64,000 nt of DNA from contig NZ_CP032698.1 in the NCBI RefSeq assembly GCF_003627815.1, forward strand, positions 868,001 to 932,000, read 5' to 3'. Below are positions 9,266-18,691 of the stretch, piece after piece (the first letter of the stretch is position 1; each line of letters begins with the position of its first letter). Made by a program: the position numbers and the translations under genes. The notes below the pieces were generated by a model, which worked only from the letters and a program-made list of their open reading frames with translations, was not told the DNA's origin and ran no database searches. This stretch comes from Streptomyces hundungensis (GTDB lineage Bacteria; Actinomycetota; Actinomycetes; Streptomycetales; Streptomycetaceae).

Positions 9266-10699
9266 TCAGAGCTGGACCGACTTGGTTTCGAGAAACTCCT
9301 CGAGCCCGAAGACACCGTGTTCGCGGCCGTTCCCGGACTGCTTGTAACCGCCGAAGGGGGCACGGGGGTTGAAGGTCCCGCCGTTCACCTCGACCTGCCC
9401 GGCACGGATCCGGCGGGCCACGCCCACGGCACGGTCCCGGTCGGCCGACCACACCGCGGCGGCCAGCCCGTAGGGCGTGGCGTTGGCCAGCGCGACGGCC
9501 TCGTCCTCGTGGCCGTCGTCGTGGTCGTCGTCGTAGTACTCGATGACCAGCACCGGGCCGAAGACTTCCTCGTGCTGCACGTCCATGGCGGTGGTGACGT
9601 CGGACAGGACGGTGGGGCGGACGTAGTACCCGTGCGGCAGGCCCTCGGGGGGTTCGGCGCCGCCGGTGAGCAGCGTGGCGCCCTGCTCCTGCGCCCGGCG
9701 GATGTGGCGCCGCACCCGTTCGCGCTGCTGGGCGGAGACCAGCGGGCCGAGTTGGGTGGTGGGCAGCAGCGGATCCCCGACCCGCGTCGCCTCCGCCGCC
9801 TCGCGGGCGGCCCGCTCGACCTCGTCCTTGCGGCCGCGGGGCACCACGAGCCGGGTCAGGGCGCAGCAGGTCTGGCCGTTGTTGAGGAAGGCGGAGGCGA
9901 CGGCCCGGGGTACTACGTCGGCGAGGTCGGCGTCCGGGAGCACGACCGTGGGGCTCTTGCCGCCCAGTTCGAGAGCGATCCGCTTGATCGTGCCGGCGGC
10001 GGTGCGGGTGACGGTCCTGCCCACGTCGGTGGAGCCGGTGAAGGAGACGAAGTCGACGTCGGGATGGGCCGCCAGCGCCTGCCCGACCACCGGGCCGGTC
10101 CCGCTCACCAGGTTGAACACGCCGGGCGGGAGCCCGACTTCGTCCATGATCTCGGTCAGGGCGTAGACGCTGAGGGGCGCCACCTCACTGGGCTTGAGCA
10201 CCAGCGTGTTGCCCGCCGCCAGGGCGTAGGCGGCCTTCGCGGCGACCTGGAACAGCGGATAGTTCCACGGCGTGATCGCGGCCACGACCCCGAACGGCTC
10301 GCGCAGCACGAGGGATTGGGGCTGTCCGCGCTCGTAGGGGTAGCTCTCGCCCACCTCGGCCGCGATGCGGAAGGCCAGCACGGCGAGCCCGACCTGGGCC
10401 ATGTGGGCGAAGCCGATCGGCGTCCCCACCTCGCGGGTGATCAGCTCGGCGAGGTGGGGCCCGCGGCGCTCCAGGGCGTCGGCCACCTCACGCAGCTGCG
10501 CGGCCCTGCGGGGTGCGGGGGTGTCGGCCCAGCCCGGGAAGGCCCGCCGTGCGGCGCCTACCGCGGCGTCCACGTCCTGGGGCGTGCCGTCCGGTACCGA
10601 TCCGATGACCGTTTCGGTGGCCGCCTCGATGACGTCGATGACCTCCGTCGATGTGGGAGGGGTCCAGGTGCCGTCGAGGTAGATGTGGCGGTGGTGCAT
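9266..10699 (-). CDS. NAD(P)-dependent aldehyde dehydrogenase
   Basis: A 477-residue member of the aldehyde dehydrogenase superfamily, full length. It has the cofactor-binding [10 protein letters not shown] and FTGSTDVGR, the general base Glu244 in ELGGKSP, the catalytic Cys278 in NNGQTC, and the C-terminal PFGGYKQSG. It oxidises an aldehyde to an acid. The ATG at 10699 has GGAAGGGG upstream; a longer frame exists but is low-information. An unusual Asp/His-rich insert ([13 protein letters not shown]) sits near residue 400. In the operon it may act on an aldehyde made by the neighbouring flavin enzymes or hydrolase. Confidence 0.9.
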   Translation of the reverse strand: MHHRHIYLDGTWTPPTSTEVIDVIEAATETVIGSVPDGTPQDVDAAVGAARRAFPGWADTPAPRRAAQLREVADALERRGPHLAELITREVGTPIGFAHMAQVGLAVLAFRIAAEVGESYPYERGQPQSLVLREPFGVVAAITPWNYPLFQVAAKAAYALAAGNTLVLKPSEVAPLSVYALTEIMDEVGLPPGVFNLVSGTGPVVGQALAAHPDVDFVSFTGSTDVGRTVTRTAAGTIKRIALELGGKSPTVVLPDADLADVVPRAVASAFLNNGQTCCALTRLVVPRGRKDEVERAAREAAEATRVGDPLLPTTQLGPLVSAQQRERVRRHIRRAQEQGATLLTGGAEPPEGLPHGYYVRPTVLSDVTTAMDVQHEEVFGPVLVIEYYDDDHDDGHEDEAVALANATPYGLAAAVWSADRDRAVGVARRIRAGQVEVNGGTFNPRAPFGGYKQSGNGREHGVFGLEEFLETKSVQL

Positions 10700-10734
10700 G
10701 CCGTTGCCCCTTCCTGAGGGCGGGGTGGAGGTGG

Positions 10735-11748
10735 TCATGACGCCGTCGCGTCGTGCCGGGAGCCGGGGTGGCTTGCTGGGCCGTTGGGCGGGTGGGCCCG
10801 GATGGCGCGCCCGATGTCGAGCAGTGCCGTACGGAAGGCGGTGAGGTGCGGGAGGAGGAAGAAGATGTGCAGGGCTCCGGGGATCCGGCTCACCGTGGCG
10901 GGCACCCGGTCCAGATCGAGGCGTCGGGCGTACTCCTCCGCCTCGTCCCGCAGCGGGTCGTGCTCGGCGGTGAGCACGAGGGCCGGGGGCAGCCCCGAGA
11001 AGTCGTCGGCAAGGAGCGGGGCGGCCAGCGGGCTCCGGGCCGTGTCCGCGTCGGGCACATACAGATCCCAGAACCGTTCCATCGCGGCACGGGTGTTGAC
11101 GTAACCGTCGGCCTTCTCGCGGTAGGACGCGAAGGGGGTGTGGCGCGCGGGCGCCAGCGGGGGGCAGATGAGGATCTGGAGCGCCGGGCGCGGGCCCCCC
11201 TCCTGGAGGGCCCTGCGGCACGTGGCGGCGGCGAGGTTGGCCCCGGCGCTCTCCCCCGCGACGATCAGATGTCCCGGGTCGGCGCCGAACTCGGCGGCGC
11301 GTGCGGCGAGTGCGCGCAGGGCCGCGTGGGCGTCGAGGAGGGGCCCGGGAAACTGCGTTTCGGGGGCGAGCCGGTAGCCGGCGCTTGCGACGACGGCCCC
11401 CGTCTCGTTGGCCAGCCGGCGCAGCGGCCTGTCGACGAGGTCCACGTCGCCTGCCGCCCAGCCGCCGCCGTGGAAGAACACCAGGAGCGGGCGCGGTCCG
11501 GGCCGTGGCCGGGGCTGGTACACCCGCACCGGCAGCAGTCCCGCCGGCCCCCGCACGAAGGTGTGCCGTACCTGGGCGACCGGCTCCGCGACTCCCTGGG
11601 CCTGACGCAACTGGCCGATCAGGAGCCGTAGTTGGGGAACGTCGGCGCTGTCCAGCGGAGGGAACCCCTGCTCGCGCAGGATGTTCAGGATGGCTTCCGA
11701 CTCCGACTGCGACGGGGATTCGGGGGGTGTTTCCCGGTGCATCGTCAT
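10735..11748 (-). CDS. HSL-family alpha/beta hydrolase (esterase)
   Basis: A 337-residue hydrolase of the hormone-sensitive lipase family: oxyanion-hole motif FFHGGGW near residue 95, nucleophile elbow GESAG, an Asp in the EHDPLRDEAEEYA segment and a late His in GALHIF complete the triad. It would cleave an ester or lactone, for instance one produced by the adjacent Baeyer-Villiger-type monooxygenase, which lies 31 bp upstream in the same unit. No signal peptide. AAGGA precedes the start. Confidence 0.85.
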   Translation of the reverse strand: MTMHRETPPESPSQSESEAILNILREQGFPPLDSADVPQLRLLIGQLRQAQGVAEPVAQVRHTFVRGPAGLLPVRVYQPRPRPGPRPLLVFFHGGGWAAGDVDLVDRPLRRLANETGAVVASAGYRLAPETQFPGPLLDAHAALRALAARAAEFGADPGHLIVAGESAGANLAAATCRRALQEGGPRPALQILICPPLAPARHTPFASYREKADGYVNTRAAMERFWDLYVPDADTARSPLAAPLLADDFSGLPPALVLTAEHDPLRDEAEEYARRLDLDRVPATVSRIPGALHIFFLLPHLTAFRTALLDIGRAIRAHPPNGPASHPGSRHDATAS

Positions 11749-11779
11749 GGCGTTCCTTGCCGTGAGGAGAGGGCCGAGG

Positions 11780-13239
11780 TCACGGCCGGCGCTGCCGCGG
11801 CAGTGCCGGCTGGAAGTCGGCCGGGTTGAGGCGCGCGGTCCTGCGGCGGTACTCCACCGTCTGGCCGGGCCAGTTGTTGGTCACCCGGCCCGAGGGATGG
11901 CGGTACCAGCTGGTGCAGGTCGCCCAGACCGAACGCCGGGTCCGCCGGGTCATCTCGGCGTCGAAGGCGTCGGCGACCTCGGGGCGCACTTCGAGGAAGG
12001 CCCGGGCGCCCTTGGTCAGTTCGAGGACGGCGGCCTTGATGTAGCGGACCTGGCTCTCGATCATGTAGAGGGCCGAGCCGGCGCCGATGTTGGTGTTGGG
12101 TCCGTAGACGAGGAAGAAGTTGGGGAACCCGGGCACCGTCATGCCCAGATGCGCGCGGGCCCCCTCACGCCACAGGTCCGACAGGTCCGTGCCGCGCCGC
12201 CCGCGTACGCGCAGCGGGCCGAGGAAGTCGGTGGCGGCGAACCCGGTCGCGTACACGATGGTGTCGACCTCGTGCCGACCGCCGTCCGCGGTGAGGAGCG
12301 CCGTTGCGGTCAGCTCCGTGATCGGCTCGGTCACCAGCGTCACGTCGGGCCGTTGCAGCGTCGGATAGTAGGAGCTGGAGATGCCGACGCGCTTGCAGCC
12401 GATCTCGGTCGTGGGGGTGAGCCGCGCCCGCAGCGCCGGATCGGAGAGCTGCTTGCTCAGCTGGGCCTGGCTGCCGCGCCGGGTGAGGCCCACGGTGGGC
12501 CAGCGACGGGTCAGGCCGCTCACCAGCGACTCGTTGAAGAGCCACCAGCCCAGCCGCGCGGCCTTGTGCCGTACGTCGCGGACCGGGCGCGGCAGGCCGC
12601 CCGACGGGTCCAGTGGACGGTCCCACTTGGGGACGACATAGGGCGCGGACCGCTGGAAGACGGTGAGGTGCTCGACTTCCTCGGCGATGGCGGGAATCAC
12701 CTGGAGGGCGCTCGCGCCGGTCCCGACCACGGCCACCCGTCGGCCTCGCAACGCGTGGTCGTGGTCCCACCGCGCCGTGTGGAAGGTGTGGCCCGTGAAG
12801 CGCTCGGCGCCCGGGATGCGGGGCACGACCGGTCGGTTGAGCTGGCCGCAGGCCGCGACGAGCACCTCCGCCTCGATGGTCTCCCCGCTCGCCGTGCGCA
12901 GGCGCCACAGCAGCCGGTCCTCGTCGAAGACCGCCTCGGTGACGTCCCGTCCCAGCCGCAGATGGGGGGCCAGGCCGTGGGTGGCGACGCACCGGCGCAG
13001 ATAGTCGAGGATCTCGGCCTGCGGGGCGTACCGCCTGGACCAGGGGTAGCGGGGTCCGAAGGAGTACGAGTAGAGCGAGGCGGGGACGTCGCAGGCCGCG
13101 CCGGGATAGGTGTTGTCCCGCCAGACGCCGCCGATCCCGGTCGCCTTGTCGAGGACGACGAAGTCGTCGTGTCCGGAGCGCTTGAGAGCCATGGCCACGC
13201 CCAGCCCCCGAAGCCGGCGCCGACGACGGCGACCCGCAC
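11780..13239 (-). CDS. Baeyer-Villiger-type FAD/NADPH monooxygenase, frameshifted as given
   Basis: The main frame from 13198 contains the Baeyer-Villiger fingerprint FTGHTFHTARW (FxGxxxHxxxW) and a second Rossmann motif VVGTGASALQ. The first FAD-binding motif (VRVAVVGAGFGG) lies in another frame just upstream; one extra base in the five-C run at 13205-13209 would join them into a normal start, GTG at 13239. Either the gene is inactivated by a 1-bp deletion or this is a sequence error. The enzyme would insert oxygen next to a ketone or hydroxylate a substrate. It sits between the flavin oxidase and the esterase genes. Confidence 0.8.
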
Positions 13240-13262
13240 GCGCCGGCCGCCCGGGCGGCGGC

Positions 13263-14669
13263 TCACCGCTCGTCCTTGGCCGGGGCCGGGGCCGGCGGGA
13301 TGTTGTGGTTGAAGCGGAGCAGGTTGTCGGGGTCGTACTGGGCCTTGACCTCGGCGAGGCGCCGCAGGCGGTCGTCGCTCCAGAACGCGTTGACCCGCAT
13401 GTCCGCCTCGTCGCCGCTGAGCAGGTTGAGGTAGGCGGCGCCGGTCCCGAAGGCGCGCAGCTGGGCGCCCGCGTCCCGCACCCAGCTCCGGCACCGGTCG
13501 TTCTCCGCCGGGTTCGCCCACTGGCCGACGATGTGGATGAGCCAGCTCTCCTCGCGGTGGGCGAAGGCGGTGGCGTCGGCGGGGATCCGGGTGGGCTCGG
13601 CGTCGAACGGAATGACCTGCATCACCGTCTCGGGGGAGGGCAGGTCCGCACCGATGCGCGCCACCGTCTCCCGCTCGGCCGGACCGAAGCGCGGCAGGAA
13701 CTCGCTGGTCCAGTACTGCTGATGGTCGCGCGGGTTGGCGGGGTCCAGCATCGACTGGACGTGGACGAGGGGCATCGGGGCGATGGCGTCGATGAGGGGC
13801 TCGCCGAACTCGCGGAAGCGCCGCACCACTTCCCAGCCGTCCTCGACGTCACCGGCGTAGCGCAGGAAGAAGGCGACCACGGGCCGGCCCTGGTGCTCCT
13901 CGGGGAAGAACTCCAGCCGCGGCACCCGCAGGAAGACGACATCGGTGCTGAGTTCGTCGGGGGTGTCCGCGATCTGCTCGTGCAGGAACTCCAGTACCGC
14001 GGCGGCCTCTTCGACCGGGTGGGCGACGATGCCGGCCAGCATCATCGGTCCCACGGGGTGGGCGCGGTATTCGAAGGACGTGACGACGCCGAAGTTCCCG
14101 CCGCCGCCGCGCACGGCCCAGAACAGCTCGGTGTTCTGCTCGGCATTGGCCGTCACGAGCTCTCCGTTCACCGTCACCATGTCCACGGAGAGCAGGTTGT
14201 CGCAGGTCAGGCCGTACTTTCGTTGCAGCATGCCCATACCGCCGCTGAGGGTGAGGCCCGCGATGCCGGTCTCGGAGACCTGGCCGCTGGGCACCGCGAG
14301 GCCGTGCACCTGGGACTCGCGGTCCACATCGCCCAGGGTGGCCCCCGCCTGCGCCCGCACAGTGCGGCGCGCGGGATCGACGTGCACCGCCCGCATCAGC
14401 GACATGTCGATCAGGAGCCCCCCGTCGCAGGTGCCGTGGCCGGCGATGCTGTGTCCGCCGCCGCGCACGGCGACGGGCAGCCCCTCCTCGCGGGCATGGG
14501 CGAGGGCCGCGAGGACGTCGGCGGTGTTGAGACACCGCACGATGAGCGCGGGCCGGCGGTCGATCATCGCGTTGAAGACGCGGCGCACCGTGTCGTACTC
14601 CGCGTCGGCCGGAGTGACCAACTGTCCTCGCAGCGCGGCACGCAACTGCTCAAGGGCCGGGGAATTCAT
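13263..14669 (-). CDS. berberine-bridge-type oxidase with bicovalent FAD
   Basis: A 468-residue FAD-linked oxidase of the PCMH/BBE family. His73 in GGGHSIAGHG and Cys156 in YGLTCDN correspond to the two residues that bind FAD covalently (8-alpha-histidyl and 6-S-cysteinyl), so bicovalent flavinylation is expected. The C-terminal BBE segment (VKAQYDPDNLLRFNHNI) is present. Such enzymes oxidise alcohols or C-C bonds in natural-product pathways. The ATG at 14669 is set by AGGAGG at 7 bases. No export signal. Likely a tailoring enzyme for the polyketide. Confidence 0.9.
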   Translation of the reverse strand: MNSPALEQLRAALRGQLVTPADAEYDTVRRVFNAMIDRRPALIVRCLNTADVLAALAHAREEGLPVAVRGGGHSIAGHGTCDGGLLIDMSLMRAVHVDPARRTVRAQAGATLGDVDRESQVHGLAVPSGQVSETGIAGLTLSGGMGMLQRKYGLTCDNLLSVDMVTVNGELVTANAEQNTELFWAVRGGGGNFGVVTSFEYRAHPVGPMMLAGIVAHPVEEAAAVLEFLHEQIADTPDELSTDVVFLRVPRLEFFPEEHQGRPVVAFFLRYAGDVEDGWEVVRRFREFGEPLIDAIAPMPLVHVQSMLDPANPRDHQQYWTSEFLPRFGPAERETVARIGADLPSPETVMQVIPFDAEPTRIPADATAFAHREESWLIHIVGQWANPAENDRCRSWVRDAGAQLRAFGTGAAYLNLLSGDEADMRVNAFWSDDRLRRLAEVKAQYDPDNLLRFNHNIPPAPAPAKDER

Positions 14670-14736
14670 GCCTTGCCTCCTGGGGCCGTTCGGCTGGGGG
14701 TGAGGCGGGCGAACACGGCTGCCCGCCCGGGGTGGG

Positions 14737-15201
14737 TCAGCGGTGGGCGGCGGCCGCCGCGGTACGGCGGCGCTCCATGAACTCCTCGAACTTGTCGTGG
14801 AGTTCATCGGTGGCGCGCATCAACTTGCCGGTGGCGGGGTCGACGAGCGAGTGCACCGAATGGGCTTCCGCCAACAGGCGTCCACCGTTGGTGCGGTAGA
14901 TCTCGTAGTGGCACTCCAAGTGGCGCCGCGGGGTGACCGCCCAGGTGCGGATGGTCAGGTCGTCGAGGTATTTGGCCGGCTCGTGGAAGCGGGCCCGGAA
15001 GTTCGTCGTGGTGATCGTGTAGTTCCAGAAGTCGACGCCCACGGCCAGAGCGAACGCCTCGCGCCCCAGGTCGAACCAGGGGACGTAACTGGCGTAGTAG
15101 GCATGGCCCTGCACATCGCACTCGCCCCACCGGACACGGGCGGTCGTATCGATGTGGTTCCAGCCCTCGACGGCGGAAACCGTTTCAACCCAGCGCGGCA
15201 T
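14737..15201 (-). CDS. 4-hydroxybenzoyl-CoA-type hotdog thioesterase
   Basis: A 154-residue single hotdog-fold protein with VRWGECDVQGHAYYASYVPW, the 4HBT active-site region in which Asp (in ECDVQGH) attacks the thioester. Members hydrolyse acyl-CoA or acyl-ACP. As first gene of the leftward unit, opposite the ketosynthase operon, it is a candidate for releasing the finished chain from the ACP. GAGAGAGG precedes the ATG. Confidence 0.85.
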   Translation of the reverse strand: MPRWVETVSAVEGWNHIDTTARVRWGECDVQGHAYYASYVPWFDLGREAFALAVGVDFWNYTITTTNFRARFHEPAKYLDDLTIRTWAVTPRRHLECHYEIYRTNGGRLLAEAHSVHSLVDPATGKLMRATDELHDKFEEFMERRRTAAAAAHR

Positions 15202-15303
15202 GACGCCTCTCTCTCACAGGGGTTTCAGAAATAGGAGTCCCGGAGGAATGAACAATTCCTCGACGGGCGCCGCAATGCGGAATGCAGCCGCATCGACATC
15301 AGC

Positions 15304-15333
15304 AGGCTACGCAGATGCAGACAGGGCCGTCAA
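15304..15333 (-). promoter_or_regulatory. candidate promoter for the leftward unit
   Basis: On the minus strand, TTGACG (15328-15333) is followed after 18 bp by TAGCCT (15304-15309), fitting the TTGAC(R)/TAnnnT pattern of HrdB-type promoters. It lies about 100 bp before the thioesterase start. Confidence 0.45.
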
Positions 15334-15473
15334 TGAGGCCCTGAAAACATCACGCAGCGCTTTTCATCACCACCCTGAGCTGCGAAATCTTACGCCTTTC
15401 TGTCATGTCTTACAGGCCCGGAAAAGAGGCCTTTCAGATCGAGTAAGAGAAAAGGGCAATCCCGGCAGATCGG

Positions 15474-15503
15474 TTGACATGAATGCGTGAGCGAATCTAG
15501 CTT
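15474..15503 (+). promoter_or_regulatory. candidate promoter for the rightward polyketide operon
   Basis: TTGACA (15474-15479) is followed after 18 bp by TAGCTT (15498-15503), a good sigma-70-type match roughly 100 bp before the first gene. The divergent region 15202-15610 has lower GC than its flanks. TCTTACGCC is repeated at 15388-15396 and 15579-15587. No gene is supported in this 409-bp stretch. Confidence 0.55.
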
Positions 15504-15610
15504 CGATAGCGAAGAGGGCCGCCGGATACCAGCGGAAAGCCATTCACCGGCCTGAATTCTCGCGGCCCATTCCTCAATTCTTACGCCTCGCGCAGCGACA
15601 GGAGTCGACG

Positions 15611-16066
15611 ATGGAAATGTCAGAAATTCTTCGCGCCTCGATGCCTCAGGACGTCCACTCGGCGGGCATCGACCTCGTCGACCTGTGCCGGTGGGACCTG
15701 GCGGTCGCCCGCACCAAGGGCGAGCTGCTGCAACGCGTCTTCACCCTCGCCGAGCGCCGGGCCGCCGAGGACGGTGCCGACGCGGACACACCGCGCGAAC
15801 GGCTCCTCGGCAAGGCGTTCGGCGTCAAGGAAGGCGTCGTGAAGGCCGTCGGAGGCCTGCCGTTCGGCGCCGCCTTCAAGGACATCGAGGTCGAGGTCGC
15901 ACCAGGTGAGACGGCCTGGCCGGTGCGCCTCCACGGCGAACTGGGGCGCTGGGCCGCCGACCACGACGTCGAGGTCGTGGGCGGCGCCCATGACCTCGGT
16001 GACGACATGGCCGCCGCCTGGGCCGCCGCCCGCACGCCGAACGCACACGAAGGCACGACGTCATGA
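15611..16066 (+). CDS. AcpS-like 4'-phosphopantetheinyl transferase, C-terminal part degenerate
   Basis: A 151-residue protein of AcpS size. It has the N-terminal metal-binding motif GIDLVD (Asp21) and the central FGVKEGVVKAVGG with Lys73-Glu74 and Lys78, equivalent to KExxxK. The C-terminal AcpS strand that normally reads VSLSH is poorly preserved (VVGGAHDLGDDMAAAW). The family transfers phosphopantetheine from CoA to the ACP serine. It opens the rightward operon and overlaps fabD by ATGA. A second AcpS-like gene downstream (22310-22690) has complementary defects. CAGGAG precedes the start. Confidence 0.75.
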   Translation: MEMSEILRASMPQDVHSAGIDLVDLCRWDLAVARTKGELLQRVFTLAERRAAEDGADADTPRERLLGKAFGVKEGVVKAVGGLPFGAAFKDIEVEVAPGETAWPVRLHGELGRWAADHDVEVVGGAHDLGDDMAAAWAAARTPNAHEGTTS

Positions 16067-17052
16067 GCGGCGCCGCCTCCACCGCCTTCCTCTTCCCCGG
16101 ACAGGGCAGCCAGTTCCCCGGCATGGGACGGGAGGTCGAGCGGCTCGGGTCCCCGGCCCTCGGCGTCGTCGCCCGTGCCGAGGAAGTGACGGGCCTCCCG
16201 GTCAGCCACCTGATGTCCACGGCCGACGCCCGCAGCCTCGCCGACCCGGAGATCGCCCAGGTGCTGGTCTTCGTCTGGTCGGCCGCGGCGCTGACCCGGC
16301 TGCGCGCCGACGGCTGGCGGCCGGATTATGTCGCCGGACACAGCCTCGGCGAGTTCACCGCCCTGTACGCCGCCGGGTGCCTGGACCTGGACACCGCGCT
16401 GCGGCTCGTCTCCTGTCGGGGCCGGGCCATGCGCGTCGCGGCCCGGGTCTCCCCGGGGTCCATGGCCGCCATTGTGGGACTGCCCCTGGACCTGGTCCGC
16501 CGGCTCTGCCGCGAGGCGGGCGAGGGCACGGCCCTGGCGACGGTCGCCAACATCAACTCCCGCCGCCAGACGGTCATTTCGGGCAGTACACCGGCGGTCG
16601 GGCGCGTCATCGAGCAGGCTCAGGCCCTCGGCGCGCTGCGGGCCCGACAGCTCCCCGTCGGCGGCGCCTACCACTCGCCCCTGATGGCGTCGGCCCTCGC
16701 GCCGCTCGCCGCCGAGCTGTCCGGGGCCCGGCTCACCCCTCCCCGTACCCCCCTCGTCTCCAGCACCACCGGCCGGGTGGTCGAGGACATCGAGGAGTAC
16801 CACGACGAACTGGCCTGGCAGATGCTGCGCCCCGTGCAGTGGCGGCGCACCGTCACCACCCTGCGCCACCGGGGCGTCGGCGTCTTCGTGGAGTCCGGTC
16901 CCGGGCGGGTGCTCGCCGGCCTCGGGCGCGAGATCGCCCGCGAAGCCGTGCATCTGAGCGTCCAGGAAGCCCTGCGCACCACGCCCGGCGCCCCAGCGCG
17001 GCCCGGCGCCGACACCCCCATGACCACCGCGACAACGAAGGACAGCTCGTGA
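16063..17052 (+). CDS. malonyl-CoA:ACP acyltransferase
   Basis: A 329-residue FabD-type protein: FPGQGSQFPGMG at the N-terminus, nucleophile Ser94 in AGHSLGEFTALYAAG, and the His of GGAYHSPLM completing the dyad. It loads malonyl units onto the ACP. It overlaps the gene before it by four bases (ATGA) and the gene after it by GTGA, showing a tightly coupled operon. A dedicated malonyltransferase is unusual for type II PKS clusters, which mostly borrow the fatty-acid enzyme. Confidence 0.92.
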   Translation: MSGAASTAFLFPGQGSQFPGMGREVERLGSPALGVVARAEEVTGLPVSHLMSTADARSLADPEIAQVLVFVWSAAALTRLRADGWRPDYVAGHSLGEFTALYAAGCLDLDTALRLVSCRGRAMRVAARVSPGSMAAIVGLPLDLVRRLCREAGEGTALATVANINSRRQTVISGSTPAVGRVIEQAQALGALRARQLPVGGAYHSPLMASALAPLAAELSGARLTPPRTPLVSSTTGRVVEDIEEYHDELAWQMLRPVQWRRTVTTLRHRGVGVFVESGPGRVLAGLGREIAREAVHLSVQEALRTTPGAPARPGADTPMTTATTKDSS

Positions 17053-17795
17053 CCGAACTCGAAGGACGCATCGCGCTCGTCACCGGGGCCACCAAGGGAA
17101 TCGGTCTCGCCGTGGCCACCGATCTGGCCCGCGCCGGAGCCACCGTCCTCCTCAACCACCGCGGCAACCCCGACCAGGCGCAGGCGGCCCTGCGTACCGT
17201 CCGGGACGTGCGGCCGGACGCGGAACTCGTCCAGGCCGACATTTCCCGGCCGGACGACGTGGACCGCATGTACCGCGAGATCCGCCGCCGGCACGGCGGC
17301 CTCGACGCCCTGGTCAACAACGCCGGGATCACCCAGGACGGCTACGCGATCATGATGGGCGAGTCCAAGTGGCGGCAGGTGATCGACACCAACCTCACCG
17401 GCGCCTTCCTGTGCTGCCGGGCGGCCGGCCGGATGATGGCGAGCCGACGCAGCGGGTCCATCGTCACCGTCTGCTCCACCAGCGCCTTCAACCCGCCCGC
17501 CGGGCAGGCCAATTACGCGGCCTCCAAGGCGGGGGTTCTGGCCATGGTCAAGTCGATGGCCAAGGAACTCGGCTCCTACGGCGTACGGGTCAACGCCGTG
17601 GTCCCGGGCTTCGTCGACACCGCGATGACCCGCCAGATGCCGCCCGACCGGCTCACCGAGAGCCTCCACGGCATCCCGCTGGGCCGCATCGGCCGACCCG
17701 AGGAGGTGGGCTCCGCCGTGCGGTTCCTGCTCGGCGACACCGCCTCGTACATCACCGGCACCTCACTCGTCGTCGACGGCGGACTCATCAGCTGA
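17049..17795 (+). CDS. 3-oxoacyl-ACP reductase (FabG type)
   Basis: A 248-residue classical short-chain dehydrogenase: cofactor motif TGATKGIGLA, NNAG, and the catalytic Tyr156/Lys160 in YAASK. The C-terminal VNAVVPGFVDTAM and ITGTSLVVDGG fit FabG. It reduces the beta-keto group after each elongation. The GTG start at 17049 overlaps the fabD stop. With the dehydratase and no enoylreductase nearby it predicts chains with conjugated double bonds. Confidence 0.92.
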   Translation: MTELEGRIALVTGATKGIGLAVATDLARAGATVLLNHRGNPDQAQAALRTVRDVRPDAELVQADISRPDDVDRMYREIRRRHGGLDALVNNAGITQDGYAIMMGESKWRQVIDTNLTGAFLCCRAAGRMMASRRSGSIVTVCSTSAFNPPAGQANYAASKAGVLAMVKSMAKELGSYGVRVNAVVPGFVDTAMTRQMPPDRLTESLHGIPLGRIGRPEEVGSAVRFLLGDTASYITGTSLVVDGGLIS

Positions 17796-17870
17796 CCACC
17801 GCCCATCACCACTTACCGGCCGACGATTTCCCCCCGCACACCCACCCCTCCTAGGAATCGGAGACACCTC

Positions 17871-18158
17871 ATGGTCATGTCCCTGGAAGAAGCCACCACC
17901 CACGCCACGCGCCGGCACCAGCTGGCCCTGGAGGTCAAGACCCTCCTGGTGGACCGCTTGGCGCTCGATGTCGACCCGGCGTCCATCGGTGACGACCAGC
18001 CACTGTTCGGGCGCGGACTCGAACTCGACTCGATCGACACCCTCGAACTCGCGATGGCCGTCGAGGACACCTTCGGCGTCACCCTCACCGACGACAACAC
18101 CCACAGCCTGCTCTCGCTCAACCGTCTGCTCGACCACATCCAGGCAGAGCAGTCATGA
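17871..18158 (+). CDS. acyl carrier protein
   Basis: A 95-residue acidic carrier protein with phosphopantetheine site Ser54 in LELDSIDTLEL, followed by the helix pattern MAVEDTFGVTL. The DSID context is like other polyketide and fatty-acid ACPs of the polyene type. The growing chain is tethered here. ATG with a GGAG-type site upstream; it overlaps the dehydratase gene by ATGA. Confidence 0.95.
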   Translation: MVMSLEEATTHATRRHQLALEVKTLLVDRLALDVDPASIGDDQPLFGRGLELDSIDTLELAMAVEDTFGVTLTDDNTHSLLSLNRLLDHIQAEQS

Positions 18159-18646
18159 GCGACCACTCCCCCGCGGCCGCCGGCGCCGTCCTGAGCGCCG
18201 ACGACATCGCCCGGCTGCTCCCCCACCGCCATCCGTTCTTCCTGCTGGACCGGGTCACGGCCCTGGAACCGGGGACGAGCGCCGAAGCGATCAAGAACAT
18301 CACCTCGTCCGACGCCGTGCTGGCCGGGCACTTCCCCGGCCGCATGATCTACCCCGGCGTCCTGCTCGTGGAGTGCGTGGCCCAGCTCGCCGCAGTCGTC
18401 TACGGGACCGCCGGCGCCCTGCGCGCCACCGGGGAGATCGTGGGCGACGTGGCCGACCGCGTCGGCTACCTCGCCGAGATCCGCCAGGCGAAGTTCCTCA
18501 AGCCCGTCGTCCCCGGCGACCAGGTGGTCTTCCGCCTTCAGAGCGGCGCGCGCGTCGGCGGGCTCATCTCGGTCACCGGCCAGGCCTCCGTCGGCAGCGA
18601 TCCCGTACTCACCGTCCGGCTGGCCGTCACCGAACGCGACGCATGA
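18155..18646 (+). CDS. FabZ/FabA-type 3-hydroxyacyl-ACP dehydratase
   Basis: A 163-residue hotdog-fold dehydratase with LLPHRHPFFLLDRV, catalytic His59 in GHFPG and catalytic Glu73 in LLVECVAQL. The 14-residue spacing matches FabZ. It removes water from the 3-hydroxyacyl-ACP to give a trans double bond. ATGA overlap with the ACP gene ensures coupled expression. Confidence 0.92.
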   Translation: MSDHSPAAAGAVLSADDIARLLPHRHPFFLLDRVTALEPGTSAEAIKNITSSDAVLAGHFPGRMIYPGVLLVECVAQLAAVVYGTAGALRATGEIVGDVADRVGYLAEIRQAKFLKPVVPGDQVVFRLQSGARVGGLISVTGQASVGSDPVLTVRLAVTERDA

Positions 18647-18691
18647 ACTCCCTTGCCCCGCACCTGATTCACGACTCCCTCAGGAGAACCC

